From Paraburkholderia sp. CNPSo 3274 (lineage in GTDB: Bacteria > Pseudomonadota > Gammaproteobacteria > Burkholderiales > Burkholderiaceae), in contig NZ_JAMBPR010000002.1 in assembly GCF_024206475.1 (NCBI RefSeq), positions 1 to 64,000 of the forward strand: 64,000 nucleotides of DNA, written 5' to 3'. This document shows positions 35,768-45,146 of this stretch, in pieces. The notes beneath the pieces were generated by a model that saw only the letters and a program-made list of their open reading frames with translations, was not told where the DNA came from and did no database searches. Both the position numbers and the translations under genes were made by a program. The stretch's first letter is position 1. Every line of letters starts with the position of its first letter.

Positions 35768-36409
35768 GCATCGCTGCTCTTTGTCAAGGAGCGGCCTCTG
35801 CATCTCCCGGCCGTTCACGAAGTCCAGACAGATAGCGCAGCCCTGGTGGGAGACCGCACAGACGCGCGCCGAACGAAAAGCATCCTGGACGCGCTTCCAG
35901 CCCCCCATCAGCGCGTCCGTGCGTAGTGCGTTGGATACGATGCGGTGAAATTCGCCGCGTGCTTTCTTATGAATTCCTAAACACCAAACGAATGCATAGG
36001 AGTACCAATACACTGCGAACGATCATTATATTTATGTTTACATGATGCCTGGCCGATTGCGTTGACGTCGCATGCACAGGCAGCCGAGGTGTGAAGCTGC
36101 CGACCTGGCTTTCTTGAAGGCGCTCACGGCCCGCCCCATTGGAGGCGGTCGCGAGGTAGCCCACTTGCTTGCCGACGGTCGGCCGGCGAACCGCCGGCAT
36201 TGGCCACAACCAGCCCACCACGCCAGCGAGCCAACAGTCACTCGACCGTCCGGTTTTGGCCTTTAAAGCGGACGCCACCTGGTCCGGCTGACAATCGGCG
36301 GCTCTGTTCTTCTGCGACGGCTTGTTGTCCGCTTCGGACGTTTGACCAATATCCACGAAGTTTTCCTGGAGCTGGTCTGCCACGTCATATGCTGGAAGCA
36401 CATGTACAC
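35768..36409. other. Long gap, possibly decayed sequence
   Basis: About 640 bases with no convincing gene. A minus-strand open frame starts at 36413 and overlaps the LysR stop by four bases, but it is Trp/Arg/Ala-rich with no family character. A+T-rich DNA at about 35965-36045 differs from the surroundings. I see no insertion-sequence ends. Confidence 0.35.
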
Positions 36410-37351
36410 TCATTTTGGTAACGGCTGTTGATTCGCAGGACTGTCCAGATCCTGGAACAACTCATGCACCAGAGCTCGCAACCAACGCACCGCAGCGTCG
36501 TCGTGAAAACGCTTGTGCCAGTGTTGACGAAGTCGGAATGTCGGCGAATCGAACGGCAGAGCGTGCACTGCGACACCTCGAGCATTCCGGAATAACTCGC
36601 CTGTTTCCCGCGGCACGATGGCGATGAGATCCGACTGCGAGACAATCTCGAGCAGGCTCAGGAAGCGGGAAACCTGTAGCGGCACGTTGCGCACGATTTT
36701 CTTTTCCACCATGTGTCGCAGGATGATCTCTTGACTCCGGCCCGGAGTGGCCACGTCGACATGCGGGGCCTGCAGGAATCGGGTCATCGTCAGCTTGCCC
36801 TTCACATGGCGATTGTCCTTCGCCGCGATCGCAACAAAGTGACTCGTGAAAAGCCCTTGCTGATAAAAGTCTGCGCCGACGAGGTCGGGATAGTACCCAA
36901 CAGCAAGGTCGACATCGCCAGACTCCAGCTGTTGCTCCAGGGCCGACGGTGTCAGTGAAAAGACCCGAAGCTGCAAATGTCGCCCGTGGCTCCGTAGTGC
37001 GCGCATCAACGGTGGCGCAAAGAAGCTTTCGCCCACATCGCTCGTAGCGATCCGGAATTCCCGATTCGAACTCGCTGGGTCGAACATCGCCGGGCTGAGC
37101 AAGCCGGACTGGATGCGTTGCAGGACGTCACGCACGGTGTCCACCATGCCTAGCGCCCGCGGTGTCGGCTGCATGCCCGACTTGACGCGCACAAACAGCG
37201 GATCGTCAAAGGCCGCACGCATCTTTAGCAATGCATAGCTCATCGCAGGCTGGCTCAGCCCAAGCTCGCGCCCGGCAACCGTCACATTGCGGTGCCGGAA
37301 CATCGCATCGAAGACAACCAGCAGGTTCAGATCTAGATGACCAAAATCCAT
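36410..37351 (-). CDS. LysR-family regulator of the 3-hydroxybenzoate/gentisate operon
   Basis: A 313-residue LysR regulator of the NodD/NahR-like subgroup. It starts DLNLLVVFDAMFRHRNVTVA and continues GRELGLSQPAMSYALLKMRA, with FVRVKSGMQPTPRAL after the HTH. That subgroup commonly senses aromatic or salicylate-like inducers. It is divergent from the 3HB 6-hydroxylase gene, 124 bases away, so it is the likely activator of the operon at 37476-43505 and perhaps of the transporter and porin. Confidence 0.92.
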   Translation of the reverse strand: MDFGHLDLNLLVVFDAMFRHRNVTVAGRELGLSQPAMSYALLKMRAAFDDPLFVRVKSGMQPTPRALGMVDTVRDVLQRIQSGLLSPAMFDPASSNREFRIATSDVGESFFAPPLMRALRSHGRHLQLRVFSLTPSALEQQLESGDVDLAVGYYPDLVGADFYQQGLFTSHFVAIAAKDNRHVKGKLTMTRFLQAPHVDVATPGRSQEIILRHMVEKKIVRNVPLQVSRFLSLLEIVSQSDLIAIVPRETGELFRNARGVAVHALPFDSPTFRLRQHWHKRFHDDAAVRWLRALVHELFQDLDSPANQQPLPK

Positions 37352-37378
37352 AATTTGGATTGCGACTATTGAAGTTGC

Positions 37379-37400
37379 CTGATTGACGAATAATGGTCAG
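37379..37400. promoter_or_regulatory. Weak dyad in the gentisate divergent promoter
   Basis: CTGA ... TCAG ends with an inner TGAC/GTCA pair, in the 124-base intergenic region between lysR and the hydroxylase. It could be a LysR site. Symmetry is short, so this is tentative. Confidence 0.28.
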
Positions 37401-37475
37401 AAATCGATCATTCTGTCAACGGATCATGGCGGCGCACCAGATCCCAAGTCAATCGCAGAAAAACTGGAGACAAGC

Positions 37476-38678
37476 GTGGCGAACGCAAACCTTCCCCTCA
37501 TCGTGGTCGGCGGCGGCCTCGGCGGACTGAGCCTTGCCCTGGCGCTGGGCCAGAACGGGCGCCGGGTGCATGTCCTCGAGCAGGCAGCCCAGATCTCGCC
37601 GATCGGCTATGGCATTCAACTCGGACCGAACGTTTTCAAGGCCTTTGACCGACTGGGGCTTTCGGAAACGGTTAAAGCCTCCGCGGATTTCCCGGTCTCT
37701 CTGTCCATGCCGGACGCGGACAGCGGTCAAACCCTTGTGCAGGTGCCTTTGACCTCGGAAAAATTCTATCGACGGTTCAAGAATCCATACATCGTCATCC
37801 ACCGGGCTGACATTCACAACATCCTGCTGGAAGCCTGTCGTCGCACACCGGGCGTTGAACTGATCGTCAACGCTACAGCAGTGAACTTCGAAGACCGCGG
37901 CAGCGACGGTGTACGCGTCACTTGCGCGGACGGGCGAACTTTCGAGGGTGCCGCGCTGATCGGTGCCGATGGCATCAAGAGCAAGGTACGGGAATATGTT
38001 GCCGCCGAGGAGCCTGCTCGATCGGTCGGCTATGTCGCGCACCGCACCATGATCGACATGAAAGATGTTCCCGCTGATCTGCCTCATCAGCAGGACGTCG
38101 TGCTATGGGCCGGGCCTGGTTATCACGTCGTGCACTATCCGCTTCGAAACCGGACCATTTTTAACATCGTGGCAGTCTTCAAGGATCCTGCTCCCGGCCA
38201 CGGTGATCTGCGGATCACGCACGAGGAAGACGTCAAGCATGTGTACGCCAATGCACACCCTGCTCTAAAGAAGCTCCTGTCGATGATGGATCTCGAACGC
38301 CGCTGGGTTCTGGCCGACCGGGATCCGATCCGGCAATGGACTCGCGGGCGCATGACGTTGCTGGGAGACGCGGTGCATCCGACGCTCCAGTCATTGGCAC
38401 AGGGTGCGGGCATGGCAATCGAGGATGCAGTGTGCCTGGCCGACCTGCTGCACGGGATGGACTACGACTACGAGCGCGCGTTCCGCGAGTATCCGCGGCG
38501 GCGTCTCGTCCGCAGCGCACGCGTTCAGCTTGGCTCGCGCGAGCTCTGGGAGTTCTATCACGTCGAGGGCATCGCCCGCGAAGTGCGAGACGCAGGATTG
38601 AAAGATCGCGGCGAGGACGACTACTACGACTGCCTTGAATGGATCTGGAAGGGCGACCCATCCCTCGTCGAGGCCTGA
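37476..38678 (+). CDS. 3-Hydroxybenzoate 6-hydroxylase-like FAD monooxygenase
   Basis: A 400-residue single-component flavoprotein monooxygenase. The FAD Rossmann motif LIVVGGGLGGLSLALALG is at the N-terminus, the DG motif in LIGADGIKSKVREYVA, and the ribityl-binding GD motif in LLGDAVHPTLQSLAQGAGMA. By position before gentisate dioxygenase it should turn 3-hydroxybenzoate into gentisate with NADH and O2. The start is assigned to GTG at 37476, because GGAG lies six bases upstream and the Rossmann strand follows at once; an ATG 31 codons earlier lacks a site. First gene of the operon. Confidence 0.9.
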   Translation: MANANLPLIVVGGGLGGLSLALALGQNGRRVHVLEQAAQISPIGYGIQLGPNVFKAFDRLGLSETVKASADFPVSLSMPDADSGQTLVQVPLTSEKFYRRFKNPYIVIHRADIHNILLEACRRTPGVELIVNATAVNFEDRGSDGVRVTCADGRTFEGAALIGADGIKSKVREYVAAEEPARSVGYVAHRTMIDMKDVPADLPHQQDVVLWAGPGYHVVHYPLRNRTIFNIVAVFKDPAPGHGDLRITHEEDVKHVYANAHPALKKLLSMMDLERRWVLADRDPIRQWTRGRMTLLGDAVHPTLQSLAQGAGMAIEDAVCLADLLHGMDYDYERAFREYPRRRLVRSARVQLGSRELWEFYHVEGIAREVRDAGLKDRGEDDYYDCLEWIWKGDPSLVEA

Positions 38679-38721
38679 CGGTCGCGTGTTTGCTGTCTCA
38701 ATTTCCACGGATAAGGAACAC

Positions 38722-39792
38722 ATGATGAGCGCACAACCGAAAGTCGCTGTGCGGGAAAATCCTGCAAGCAATGCCGTCTCGTTTCGCGAGCAACTGGCAG
38801 ATCTTAACGTCGCCCCATTGTGGGACGTACTGACAGGGCTTGTGCCAGCAGAGCCGCGCCCGAAAGCCACGCCTCATGCCTGGCGGTGGGCTGTCATGCG
38901 TGATCGGCTGATCGAGTCCGGTACCGTCGTGAGCGCCGAAGAAGCGGAGCGACGCGTTCTGATGCTGGAGAACCCCGGTTTGGGCGGTTTGCCGAATGCC
39001 ACCGATACGATCTACGCGGGCTTGCAACTGATTCTTCCTGGCGAAATCGCACGCGCACATCGCCACACCCAGTCTGCATTGCGTTTTGTGCTTGAAGGCG
39101 TCGGAGGCTATACGTCTGTCGACGGCGTTCGCACCGAGATGCTTCGCGGCGATTTTATCGTGACGCCTGCGTGGACCTGGCACGACCACGGCAATGATGG
39201 CGCCGGCCCGGTGATGTGGCTTGACGGACTGGATGTCCCGCTCGTGACATTTCTGCGCGCCGGATTCCGGGAGGAGTACGAAACTGCCACGCAATTTCCT
39301 CGCAAAGGAGACTCCGATCAGGTGCTCGTGCGGTACGCCGACGCGCTGCTGCCGCTGGAGAGCAAGGATACGGGGTCGACCTCCCCGATATTCAATTACC
39401 CGTATGCCCGGACCCGGGAAGTCCTCGATGAGCTTGCACGCAATTCGGACATCGATGCGTGCCACGGTGTCAATGTTCGCTACGCCAATCCGCTGACCGG
39501 TGGTTGGGCAATGCCGACCATTGCTGCCTCGATGCGCCTCATCCCGCGCGGCTATACCACCGAATTCTTCCAGTCGGTGGAAGGCACGGTCCTCGTCGGC
39601 GTCGAAGGCTCCCCTTCGGTCGAGATTGAAGGTGTCGGCAGCTTCGACATCTCGGACAACGATGTATTCGTGGTGCCCGGCTGGAGCCGCTGGCGCATGA
39701 GCGCCGATGCGAGCGACGACGCAGTGCTGTTCGTCTATTCCGATCGACCGGTCTACGAAAAGCTCGGCCTTTACCGCGAAAAGCGCGGTTGA
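38722..39792 (+). CDS. Gentisate 1,2-dioxygenase (bicupin)
   Basis: A 356-residue bicupin ring-cleavage dioxygenase. The N-terminal cupin has the iron ligands in ARAHRHTQSALRFVLEG and TWHDHGND. A second cupin at about 250-345 (YTTEFFQSVEGTVLVGVEG ... VFVVPGWSRW) lacks the histidine set. It cleaves gentisate, or alkylgentisates, to maleylpyruvate. The ATG at 38722 follows AAGGA; a second ATG is adjacent. Length fits the family. Confidence 0.92.
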   Translation: MMSAQPKVAVRENPASNAVSFREQLADLNVAPLWDVLTGLVPAEPRPKATPHAWRWAVMRDRLIESGTVVSAEEAERRVLMLENPGLGGLPNATDTIYAGLQLILPGEIARAHRHTQSALRFVLEGVGGYTSVDGVRTEMLRGDFIVTPAWTWHDHGNDGAGPVMWLDGLDVPLVTFLRAGFREEYETATQFPRKGDSDQVLVRYADALLPLESKDTGSTSPIFNYPYARTREVLDELARNSDIDACHGVNVRYANPLTGGWAMPTIAASMRLIPRGYTTEFFQSVEGTVLVGVEGSPSVEIEGVGSFDISDNDVFVVPGWSRWRMSADASDDAVLFVYSDRPVYEKLGLYREKRG

Positions 39793-39818
39793 CCCCCACC
39801 TTGACGCAGGATTAAGCC

Positions 39819-40676
39819 ATGAAGATTTGCCGCTTTAACGATAACTGTATCGGAGTCATCCGCGGCGATGCGGTCCACGACATCACGCCCCTGTTCAAGT
39901 CGCTCGGCGAACCCGGCTGGCCGTATCCGTCTTACGACTGGATCATCGGGAATTTTCCCCGCGTCCAGGTACAAATCGAGCCGTTCCTGGCTCGTGCGAC
40001 GACCCTCGCCCTGTCGGAGGTGACGCTTCAAGCCCCCGTTGCGAACCCGGGCAAGATTATCGGTGCGCCGATCAACTACCGTGATCACATCGACGAGGCC
40101 AATGCCGACCAAGAGATAGCTAACGGCAAGACGTTCACGACGCTTGAACAGTTCGGTCTGTTTATCAAGGCGCCGACCGCGCTGAACGGCCCGGACGGCA
40201 TTGTCGAGTTTCCGTTTCCGGAGCGCCGCACTGACCACGAGGTCGAACTGGGCGTGATCATCGGCAAACAGGCGAAGCGGGTACCGCGCGAGCGCGCTCT
40301 CGAGTACGTCTTCGGTTACTGCGTCGCGCTGGACATGACTGTGCGCGGCCCCGAATTCGCGGGATTCCGCAAGTCGGCCGACACGTTCGCGGTCATCGGG
40401 CCGTGGATCACGACTGCCGACGAGATTGCGGACCCGAACGCGCTCGATCTCGAACTGACGGTCAATGGCGAGCCGCGCCAGAAGTCCAATACCAGGTACC
40501 TGATCTACAACGTTCAGCACCTGATTGAATATGCGTCGGCGATGTACACGCTGCAGCCAGGCGATGTGATCATGACCGGAACCCCGGCAGGCGTTGGCCC
40601 TGTGAAGCCGGGGGATGTGATCAATGCTCGCGTGGCGAGCCTGGGCGAACTGACGGTGCGGATGGCACAGTCATGA
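39819..40676 (+). CDS. Fumarylacetoacetate-hydrolase-family enzyme (maleyl/fumarylpyruvate hydrolase)
   Basis: A 285-residue FAH-family hydrolase. It carries KIIGAPINYRDHIDEA, the metal-binding DHEVELGVIIGK, YVFGYCVALDMTVRGPEF and the late GDVIMTGTPAGVGPVKPGD. No maleylpyruvate isomerase gene (GST or DinB type) is present, so it may hydrolyse maleylpyruvate directly to maleate and pyruvate, as FAH-type HbzF does in the Pseudomonas alcaligenes gentisate pathway. Its stop overlaps the next start (ATGA). Confidence 0.88.
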   Translation: MKICRFNDNCIGVIRGDAVHDITPLFKSLGEPGWPYPSYDWIIGNFPRVQVQIEPFLARATTLALSEVTLQAPVANPGKIIGAPINYRDHIDEANADQEIANGKTFTTLEQFGLFIKAPTALNGPDGIVEFPFPERRTDHEVELGVIIGKQAKRVPRERALEYVFGYCVALDMTVRGPEFAGFRKSADTFAVIGPWITTADEIADPNALDLELTVNGEPRQKSNTRYLIYNVQHLIEYASAMYTLQPGDVIMTGTPAGVGPVKPGDVINARVASLGELTVRMAQS

Positions 40677-40796
40677 AGGACAAGCCGACTCACCAGCCGA
40701 GCGAACCCACGGCGGATGCAATGCCGCTTTGTGGGCGTCAAGGTGCTCGAACTCGGCTCGCTGATCGCGGGGCCAACCTCGCAAACCTTCGCATGA
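40673..40796 (+). pseudogene. CaiB/BaiF CoA-transferase N-terminal remnant
   Basis: The ATG at 40673 overlaps the FAH stop and opens MKDKPTHQPSEPTADAMPL. After a one-base shift near 40733 the sequence reads GVKVLELGSLIAGP, the hallmark start of class III (CaiB/BaiF) CoA-transferases. It then runs into unrelated sequence at about 40780. Only about 35 codons survive out of roughly 400. What follows is the HMG-CoA-lyase-like segment. Confidence 0.75.
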
Positions 40797-41455
40797 CGCC
40801 GACGCAGTCGCTGGCCCAGTTCGCCGATATTGTCGCAATGACGGCGGGTCGCGCACACGTCAACATGTCCCTGTCGACCGCGTTTGGCTGCCCGTTTGAA
40901 GGCGAGGTCCCCGACGCTGTGGTCCTGGATCTGCTGGAGCGTTTCGAGCAGATCGGCGTGAGACGCGTGACGCTGTGCGACACGACTGGCATGGTCAACC
41001 CGGCTCAAGTGAAGCGTCTGTGCCACGAAGTCAAGACAGCGTGGCCCGAACTGACGCTCACACTCCATTTCCATGACACCCGCTCGATGGGTCTGGCAAA
41101 CGCGCGGGCTGCGCTGGAAGCCGGGGTCGACTGCTTCGACGCCTCGCTCGGTGGGCTCGGCGACTGCCCGTTTGCGCCAGGAGCCAGTGGCAATGTCTGC
41201 ACCGAGGACCTGGTCCATATGTTCGAGGCGATGGGCTACGACACTGGCGTCGATCTTGACTCGATGCTTACGCTTTCCCGGCGTTTGCCGGAGATCGTTG
41301 GCCACGAAGTGCCCGGGCAGGTCGCCAAGGCCGGTCCGTGGACCCGTCGCTATCCGGCGCCCGAAAGTGTGGGCGAACAGGCTGCCGCATATCGCCTCGC
41401 TGGCTCATGCGGTGGCACTGTCGAATCTAACGCTACGGGTCAAGGGAGTGCGTGA
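40780..41455 (+). pseudogene. HMG-CoA-lyase/citramalyl-CoA-lyase-like gene, N-terminus deleted
   Basis: Reads as the C-terminal two-thirds of an HMGL-like TIM-barrel lyase: NLRMTPTQSLAQFADIV, SLSTAFGCPFEGEVPDAVV, LCDTTGMVNPAQVKRLC, the metal-His LTLHFHDTRSMGLANARA and GLGDCPFAPGASGNVCTEDL. The N-terminal 110-130 residues, which carry the catalytic Arg/Asp pair of the family, are absent. It is in frame with the ATG at 40673, so a chimeric protein could be made but should be inactive. The downstream LeuC gene overlaps its stop. Confidence 0.82.
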
Positions 41456-42861
41456 TGGGAACGACTCTGGTCGAGAAACTTTGGCAACGCCATGTCGTGC
41501 ACGAAGCGGTAGACGGGCCGGCATTGTTGTACGTCGATCGTCACCTGGTTTATGAGGTAACCAGCCCACAGGCGTTCGAAGGCCTGAGGTTGAGTGGGCG
41601 CAAGCCGTGGCGCGCGCAGACAGTACTCGCCACCGCGGACCACAATGTGCCGACGACCGCGCGTTCCCAGGGAATCGCGGATCCGCTTTCGCGCATCCAG
41701 GTGGAACAGCTGAGCCGCAACTGCAAGGAGTTCGGCATCACCGAGTTCGGCCTGACAGATACGCGCCAGGGGATCATCCATGTGATAGGTCCCGAGCAAG
41801 GCGCTACGCTGCCTGGTATGACAGTAGTCGCGGGAGATTCGCATACGAGTACGCACGGTGCATTTGGCGCGTTGGCATTCGGTGTCGGCACGTCGGAGGT
41901 GGAGCACGTGCTTGCCACTCAATGCCTTTCGGTTGGACGGATGACGCCGATGCTGGTGCGTGTCGATGGTGAATTGCCATCAGGCGTCACGGCAAAAGAC
42001 CTGATACTGCACATCATTGGCGTGATAGGCACTTCCGGCGGCACGGGCTACGCCATCGAGTTTGGCGGCAATACCATCAGGGCGCTGTCGATGGAGGGGC
42101 GGATGACGTTGTGCAACATGGCGATCGAGGCCGGTGCACGCGTTGGTCTGATTGCTGTGGACCAGAAGACGATCGACTACCTCAAAGGGCGGCCCTTCGC
42201 TCCGCGCGGTGAGCAATGGGATCAGGCGGTCGCGTACTGGTGCACCCTGGTTAGTGATGAAGACGCGAAATTCGACAGGACAGTCCAGATCGATGCGGCT
42301 GACGTGAAGCCCATGGTGACCTGGGGCACTTCGCCGGAAATGGTGCAGCCCATCGACGGGCAGGTACCCGATCCCGCGCTCGAGCCGGATCCCGTGAAAC
42401 GCGCCGGCATGCAAGCCGCACTCGCGTACATGGGACTCGAGCCGGGTACCGCCATCGAGTCAATCCGGCCCGCCAAGATATTCATCGGCTCGTGCACCAA
42501 CGCCCGCATCGAAGATCTGCGCGCGGCGGCGGCCGTGCTTAAGGGGCGGCGCATTGCGCCGACGATCAAACTGGCGCTGGCCGTTCCAGGCTCGGGGCTT
42601 GTGAAGGCGCAGGCCGAAGCCGAAGGACTCGACCGCGTGTTCACTGACGCGGGTTTCGAGTGGCGCGAGCCGGGCTGCTCCATGTGCCTCGGCATGAACG
42701 AGGACAGACTCTCGCCAGGCGAGCGTTGCGCTTCGACCTCGAATCGTAACTTCGAAGGCCGGCAAGGCTCGGGTGGACGAAGTCATCTCGTCAGTCCTGC
42801 CATGGCGGCGGCCGCAGCTATAGCCGGCCATTTCACCGATGTTCACCTGGAGTCGCACTGA
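41455..42861 (+). CDS. LeuC-like hydro-lyase large subunit (maleate/citraconate hydratase candidate)
   Basis: A 468-residue aconitase-superfamily large subunit. It has [39 protein letters not shown], and cluster cysteines in [17 protein letters not shown] and [12 protein letters not shown]. Length matches bacterial LeuC. Its place after gentisate ring-cleavage genes argues for hydration of maleate to D-malate or citraconate to citramalate (as HbzIJ in Pseudomonas alcaligenes), not leucine synthesis; sequence alone cannot exclude isopropylmalate. The ATG at 41455 follows GGGAG and overlaps the preceding stop. Start and stop overlaps imply coupled translation with the LeuD-like gene. Confidence 0.9.
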   Translation: MGTTLVEKLWQRHVVHEAVDGPALLYVDRHLVYEVTSPQAFEGLRLSGRKPWRAQTVLATADHNVPTTARSQGIADPLSRIQVEQLSRNCKEFGITEFGLTDTRQGIIHVIGPEQGATLPGMTVVAGDSHTSTHGAFGALAFGVGTSEVEHVLATQCLSVGRMTPMLVRVDGELPSGVTAKDLILHIIGVIGTSGGTGYAIEFGGNTIRALSMEGRMTLCNMAIEAGARVGLIAVDQKTIDYLKGRPFAPRGEQWDQAVAYWCTLVSDEDAKFDRTVQIDAADVKPMVTWGTSPEMVQPIDGQVPDPALEPDPVKRAGMQAALAYMGLEPGTAIESIRPAKIFIGSCTNARIEDLRAAAAVLKGRRIAPTIKLALAVPGSGLVKAQAEAEGLDRVFTDAGFEWREPGCSMCLGMNEDRLSPGERCASTSNRNFEGRQGSGGRSHLVSPAMAAAAAIAGHFTDVHLESH

Positions 42862-43505
42862 TGCAGCCCTTCACCACGCTGGATGGCCTCGTTGTGCCGC
42901 TTGACCGGGCCAATGTTGATACCGACGCGATCATCCCGAAGCAGTTCATGAAGTCGATCCGGCGTACCGGCTTCGGTGAGAACCTGTTCGACGAGTGGCG
43001 TTATCTCGATCGCGGCGAGCCGGGACAGGACTGCTCTGTGCGGCCACGCAACCCGGATTTCGTCTTGAACGAGGCACGCTATCAAGGGGCTTCGATCCTG
43101 CTGACGCGTGCCAACTTCGGCTGTGGCTCAAGCCGCGAGCACGCTCCCTGGGCGTTGCACGACTACGGTATTCGCGTGCTGATTGCACCGAGCTTTGCGG
43201 ACATCTTCTACGGCAATTGCCTCAAGAACGGCATGCTGCCGATTATCCTGCCGGACCTGGAGGTGCAGTGCTTGTTTGAGCAGGTTACGGTGGTCCCGGG
43301 TCACCGACTCAGCGTCGACCTCCATACTCAGACCATTACCGGCCCTGACGGCTGGGTGATCGACTTCAAGGTCGATCCGTCTCGCAGGCACTGTCTTCTC
43401 AACGGCCTGGATGACATTTCCTTGACCCTTGAACGGCAGGCTGATATCCGCCGCTATGAGGACTCCCGTCGTACGCTCGAACCCTGGATTTTCGACGCAA
43501 GCTGA
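42861..43505 (+). CDS. LeuD-like hydro-lyase small subunit
   Basis: A 214-residue swivel-domain small subunit. It starts [20 protein letters not shown] and [16 protein letters not shown], with the family signature [20 protein letters not shown] and [20 protein letters not shown]. Its ATG overlaps the LeuC-like stop by one base, so the two are made together as an alpha-beta complex. Pathway role as for the large subunit. Confidence 0.93.
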   Translation: MQPFTTLDGLVVPLDRANVDTDAIIPKQFMKSIRRTGFGENLFDEWRYLDRGEPGQDCSVRPRNPDFVLNEARYQGASILLTRANFGCGSSREHAPWALHDYGIRVLIAPSFADIFYGNCLKNGMLPIILPDLEVQCLFEQVTVVPGHRLSVDLHTQTITGPDGWVIDFKVDPSRRHCLLNGLDDISLTLERQADIRRYEDSRRTLEPWIFDAS

Positions 43506-43740
43506 AAGAGTGATCAGGATCATATCAAGGAGAATCAAAACAATATTAAGTATACCGAAGTAAGTGAGCGTAGCTGCCAGAAGACCGCTCGAAGAAACGA
43601 GTCGGCAGCATCGACTCTTAAAAGGATGACCGAGAAACGCCTTAGCCTATCGACAGACTAACCATACTGGAAGTCCGACTGCGCTACGCAACGTGTCTCA
43701 TACATCGCTGCGAAGCGCGCAGCCATACTGGAGGAAGACA
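43506..43740. other. Gap before the transporter gene
   Basis: 235 bases with no gene. A+T-rich at 43540-43565. It could contain a promoter for the transporter-porin pair; an ACTGGAGGAAGACA ribosome site precedes the ATG at 43741. Confidence 0.35.
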
Positions 43741-45102
43741 ATGAAGCAGGATCTCAAAGAGGCTATTAACGAGAGCCCGATGAGCTCGTTCCAGAAATTC
43801 GTGTTAGCCGTCTGCATTGCACTGAATATGCTGGACGGCTTCGATGTGCTTGCAGTCGCATTTTCCGCACCGCACCTTGCAGCAGACTGGCATCTGAGTG
43901 GGAAGGAACTCGGAACATTGCTCAGCGCAGGGCTGTTTGGTATGGCAGCAGGGGGGCTTTTCATTGCCCCCTTCGCTGACCGCATCGGCCGACGGTTACT
44001 GGTATTGCTTTGTCTGTTCGCGATCGCGGCAGGAATGCTGGCATCTGCATTCGCCCAAACCCTGGACCAGCTTGTCGCCCTGCGTGTAATCACGGGACTT
44101 GGGATCGGGGGCATGCTCGCTAGCATTTCCGTTATCGCTGCAGAGTACGCGTCGAACAAATGGCGAAGCGGCGCAATCAGCATGCTGTCGACTGGCTACA
44201 CACTCGGCGCGACGATCGGCGGCGCTATAACCGGCCTGCTGTTGACGCATTACAGTTGGAGAAGCGCATTTCTGTTCGGCGGAGTCTGCACGTTGCTGAT
44301 TATTCCCCTTGCGCTCTACGGGCTCCCGGAATCGCTAGATTTCCTCATCGCGAAACGCCCCAAGGCAGCGCTGTCCAGGGTCAATGCAATCCTCAAGCGC
44401 ATGAAGCGCGATACCGTCAATGAACTGCCGGACGCGGATCGCATTGCACAAGTGACGCACGCCCCGATGGCCGGGGTGGTGGTGCCGTCCCCCCTTATGG
44501 TTCTGCGCACCGTCCTCATCTGGATTGCGTTCGTATGTGTAATGGCCGGCTTCTATTTCGTAATGAGCTGGACGCCGAAGCTTCTGGTACAGGCTGGTAT
44601 GTCCGCTTCGCAAGGAGTAACGGGCGGCGTGCTACTGAACGTGGGCGGAATTGTCGGCTGCACGCTGTTCAGCCTGGTTTCCGGCCGGGTGAAACTCAAC
44701 ACCCTTCTTACGTCATTTCTGGTCGGCAGCACCGTGTTGTTGGTGGTTTTCGGCGCGAATGCTTCACGACTTCAGTTCGCGATGCCTGCTGCAATTGTAT
44801 TGGGCGCAGCGATTTCGGCATGCGTGGGTGGCCTCTACGCATTGACGCCCCTTCTTTACTCACCGACGGCCCGCGCAACAGGTGTGGGTTGGGCCGTCGG
44901 AATGGGACGTCTGGGTGCAATGGTGGCACCCGTGCTGGTAGGCGTGTTGATGGACAAGGGTTGGCAGGCTTCAAATCTGTATTACCTGTTTGCGGTCCCA
45001 TTCCTGTTCGCGGTGCTACCAGTCAATGTGATCGCTTACACAATTAGAAATCGGGACGCTGGCGTCACGATGACGCTGTCGAAGCAGCATGAGATTTTAT
45101 AA
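43741..45102 (+). CDS. MFS aromatic acid:H+ symporter
   Basis: A 453-residue transporter of the AAHS branch with twelve helices. Hallmarks are LNMLDGFDVLAVAFSAPHLA in helix 1 (the D-G-x-D motif), FADRIGRRLLVLLCLFAIAA in the 2-3 loop and GLPESLDFL near the central loop. It likely imports 3-hydroxybenzoate or gentisate for the operon upstream. The ATG follows GGAGGAAG. The porin is 44 bases downstream, so both may be co-expressed. Confidence 0.92.
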   Translation: MKQDLKEAINESPMSSFQKFVLAVCIALNMLDGFDVLAVAFSAPHLAADWHLSGKELGTLLSAGLFGMAAGGLFIAPFADRIGRRLLVLLCLFAIAAGMLASAFAQTLDQLVALRVITGLGIGGMLASISVIAAEYASNKWRSGAISMLSTGYTLGATIGGAITGLLLTHYSWRSAFLFGGVCTLLIIPLALYGLPESLDFLIAKRPKAALSRVNAILKRMKRDTVNELPDADRIAQVTHAPMAGVVVPSPLMVLRTVLIWIAFVCVMAGFYFVMSWTPKLLVQAGMSASQGVTGGVLLNVGGIVGCTLFSLVSGRVKLNTLLTSFLVGSTVLLVVFGANASRLQFAMPAAIVLGAAISACVGGLYALTPLLYSPTARATGVGWAVGMGRLGAMVAPVLVGVLMDKGWQASNLYYLFAVPFLFAVLPVNVIAYTIRNRDAGVTMTLSKQHEIL

Positions 45103-45146
45103 AAAAAAGCGTAATTGCCCATAAATATATTTGTTATGGAGACAAA

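Noticed and set aside
35768..36409. Insertion-sequence remnant in the long gap
   Set aside because: No terminal inverted repeats, transposase motifs or target duplications could be seen.
45103..45146. Rho-independent terminator between the MFS gene and porin
   Set aside because: An A-run is present but no hairpin precedes a T-run on the coding strand; the genes are likely co-transcribed or loosely separated.
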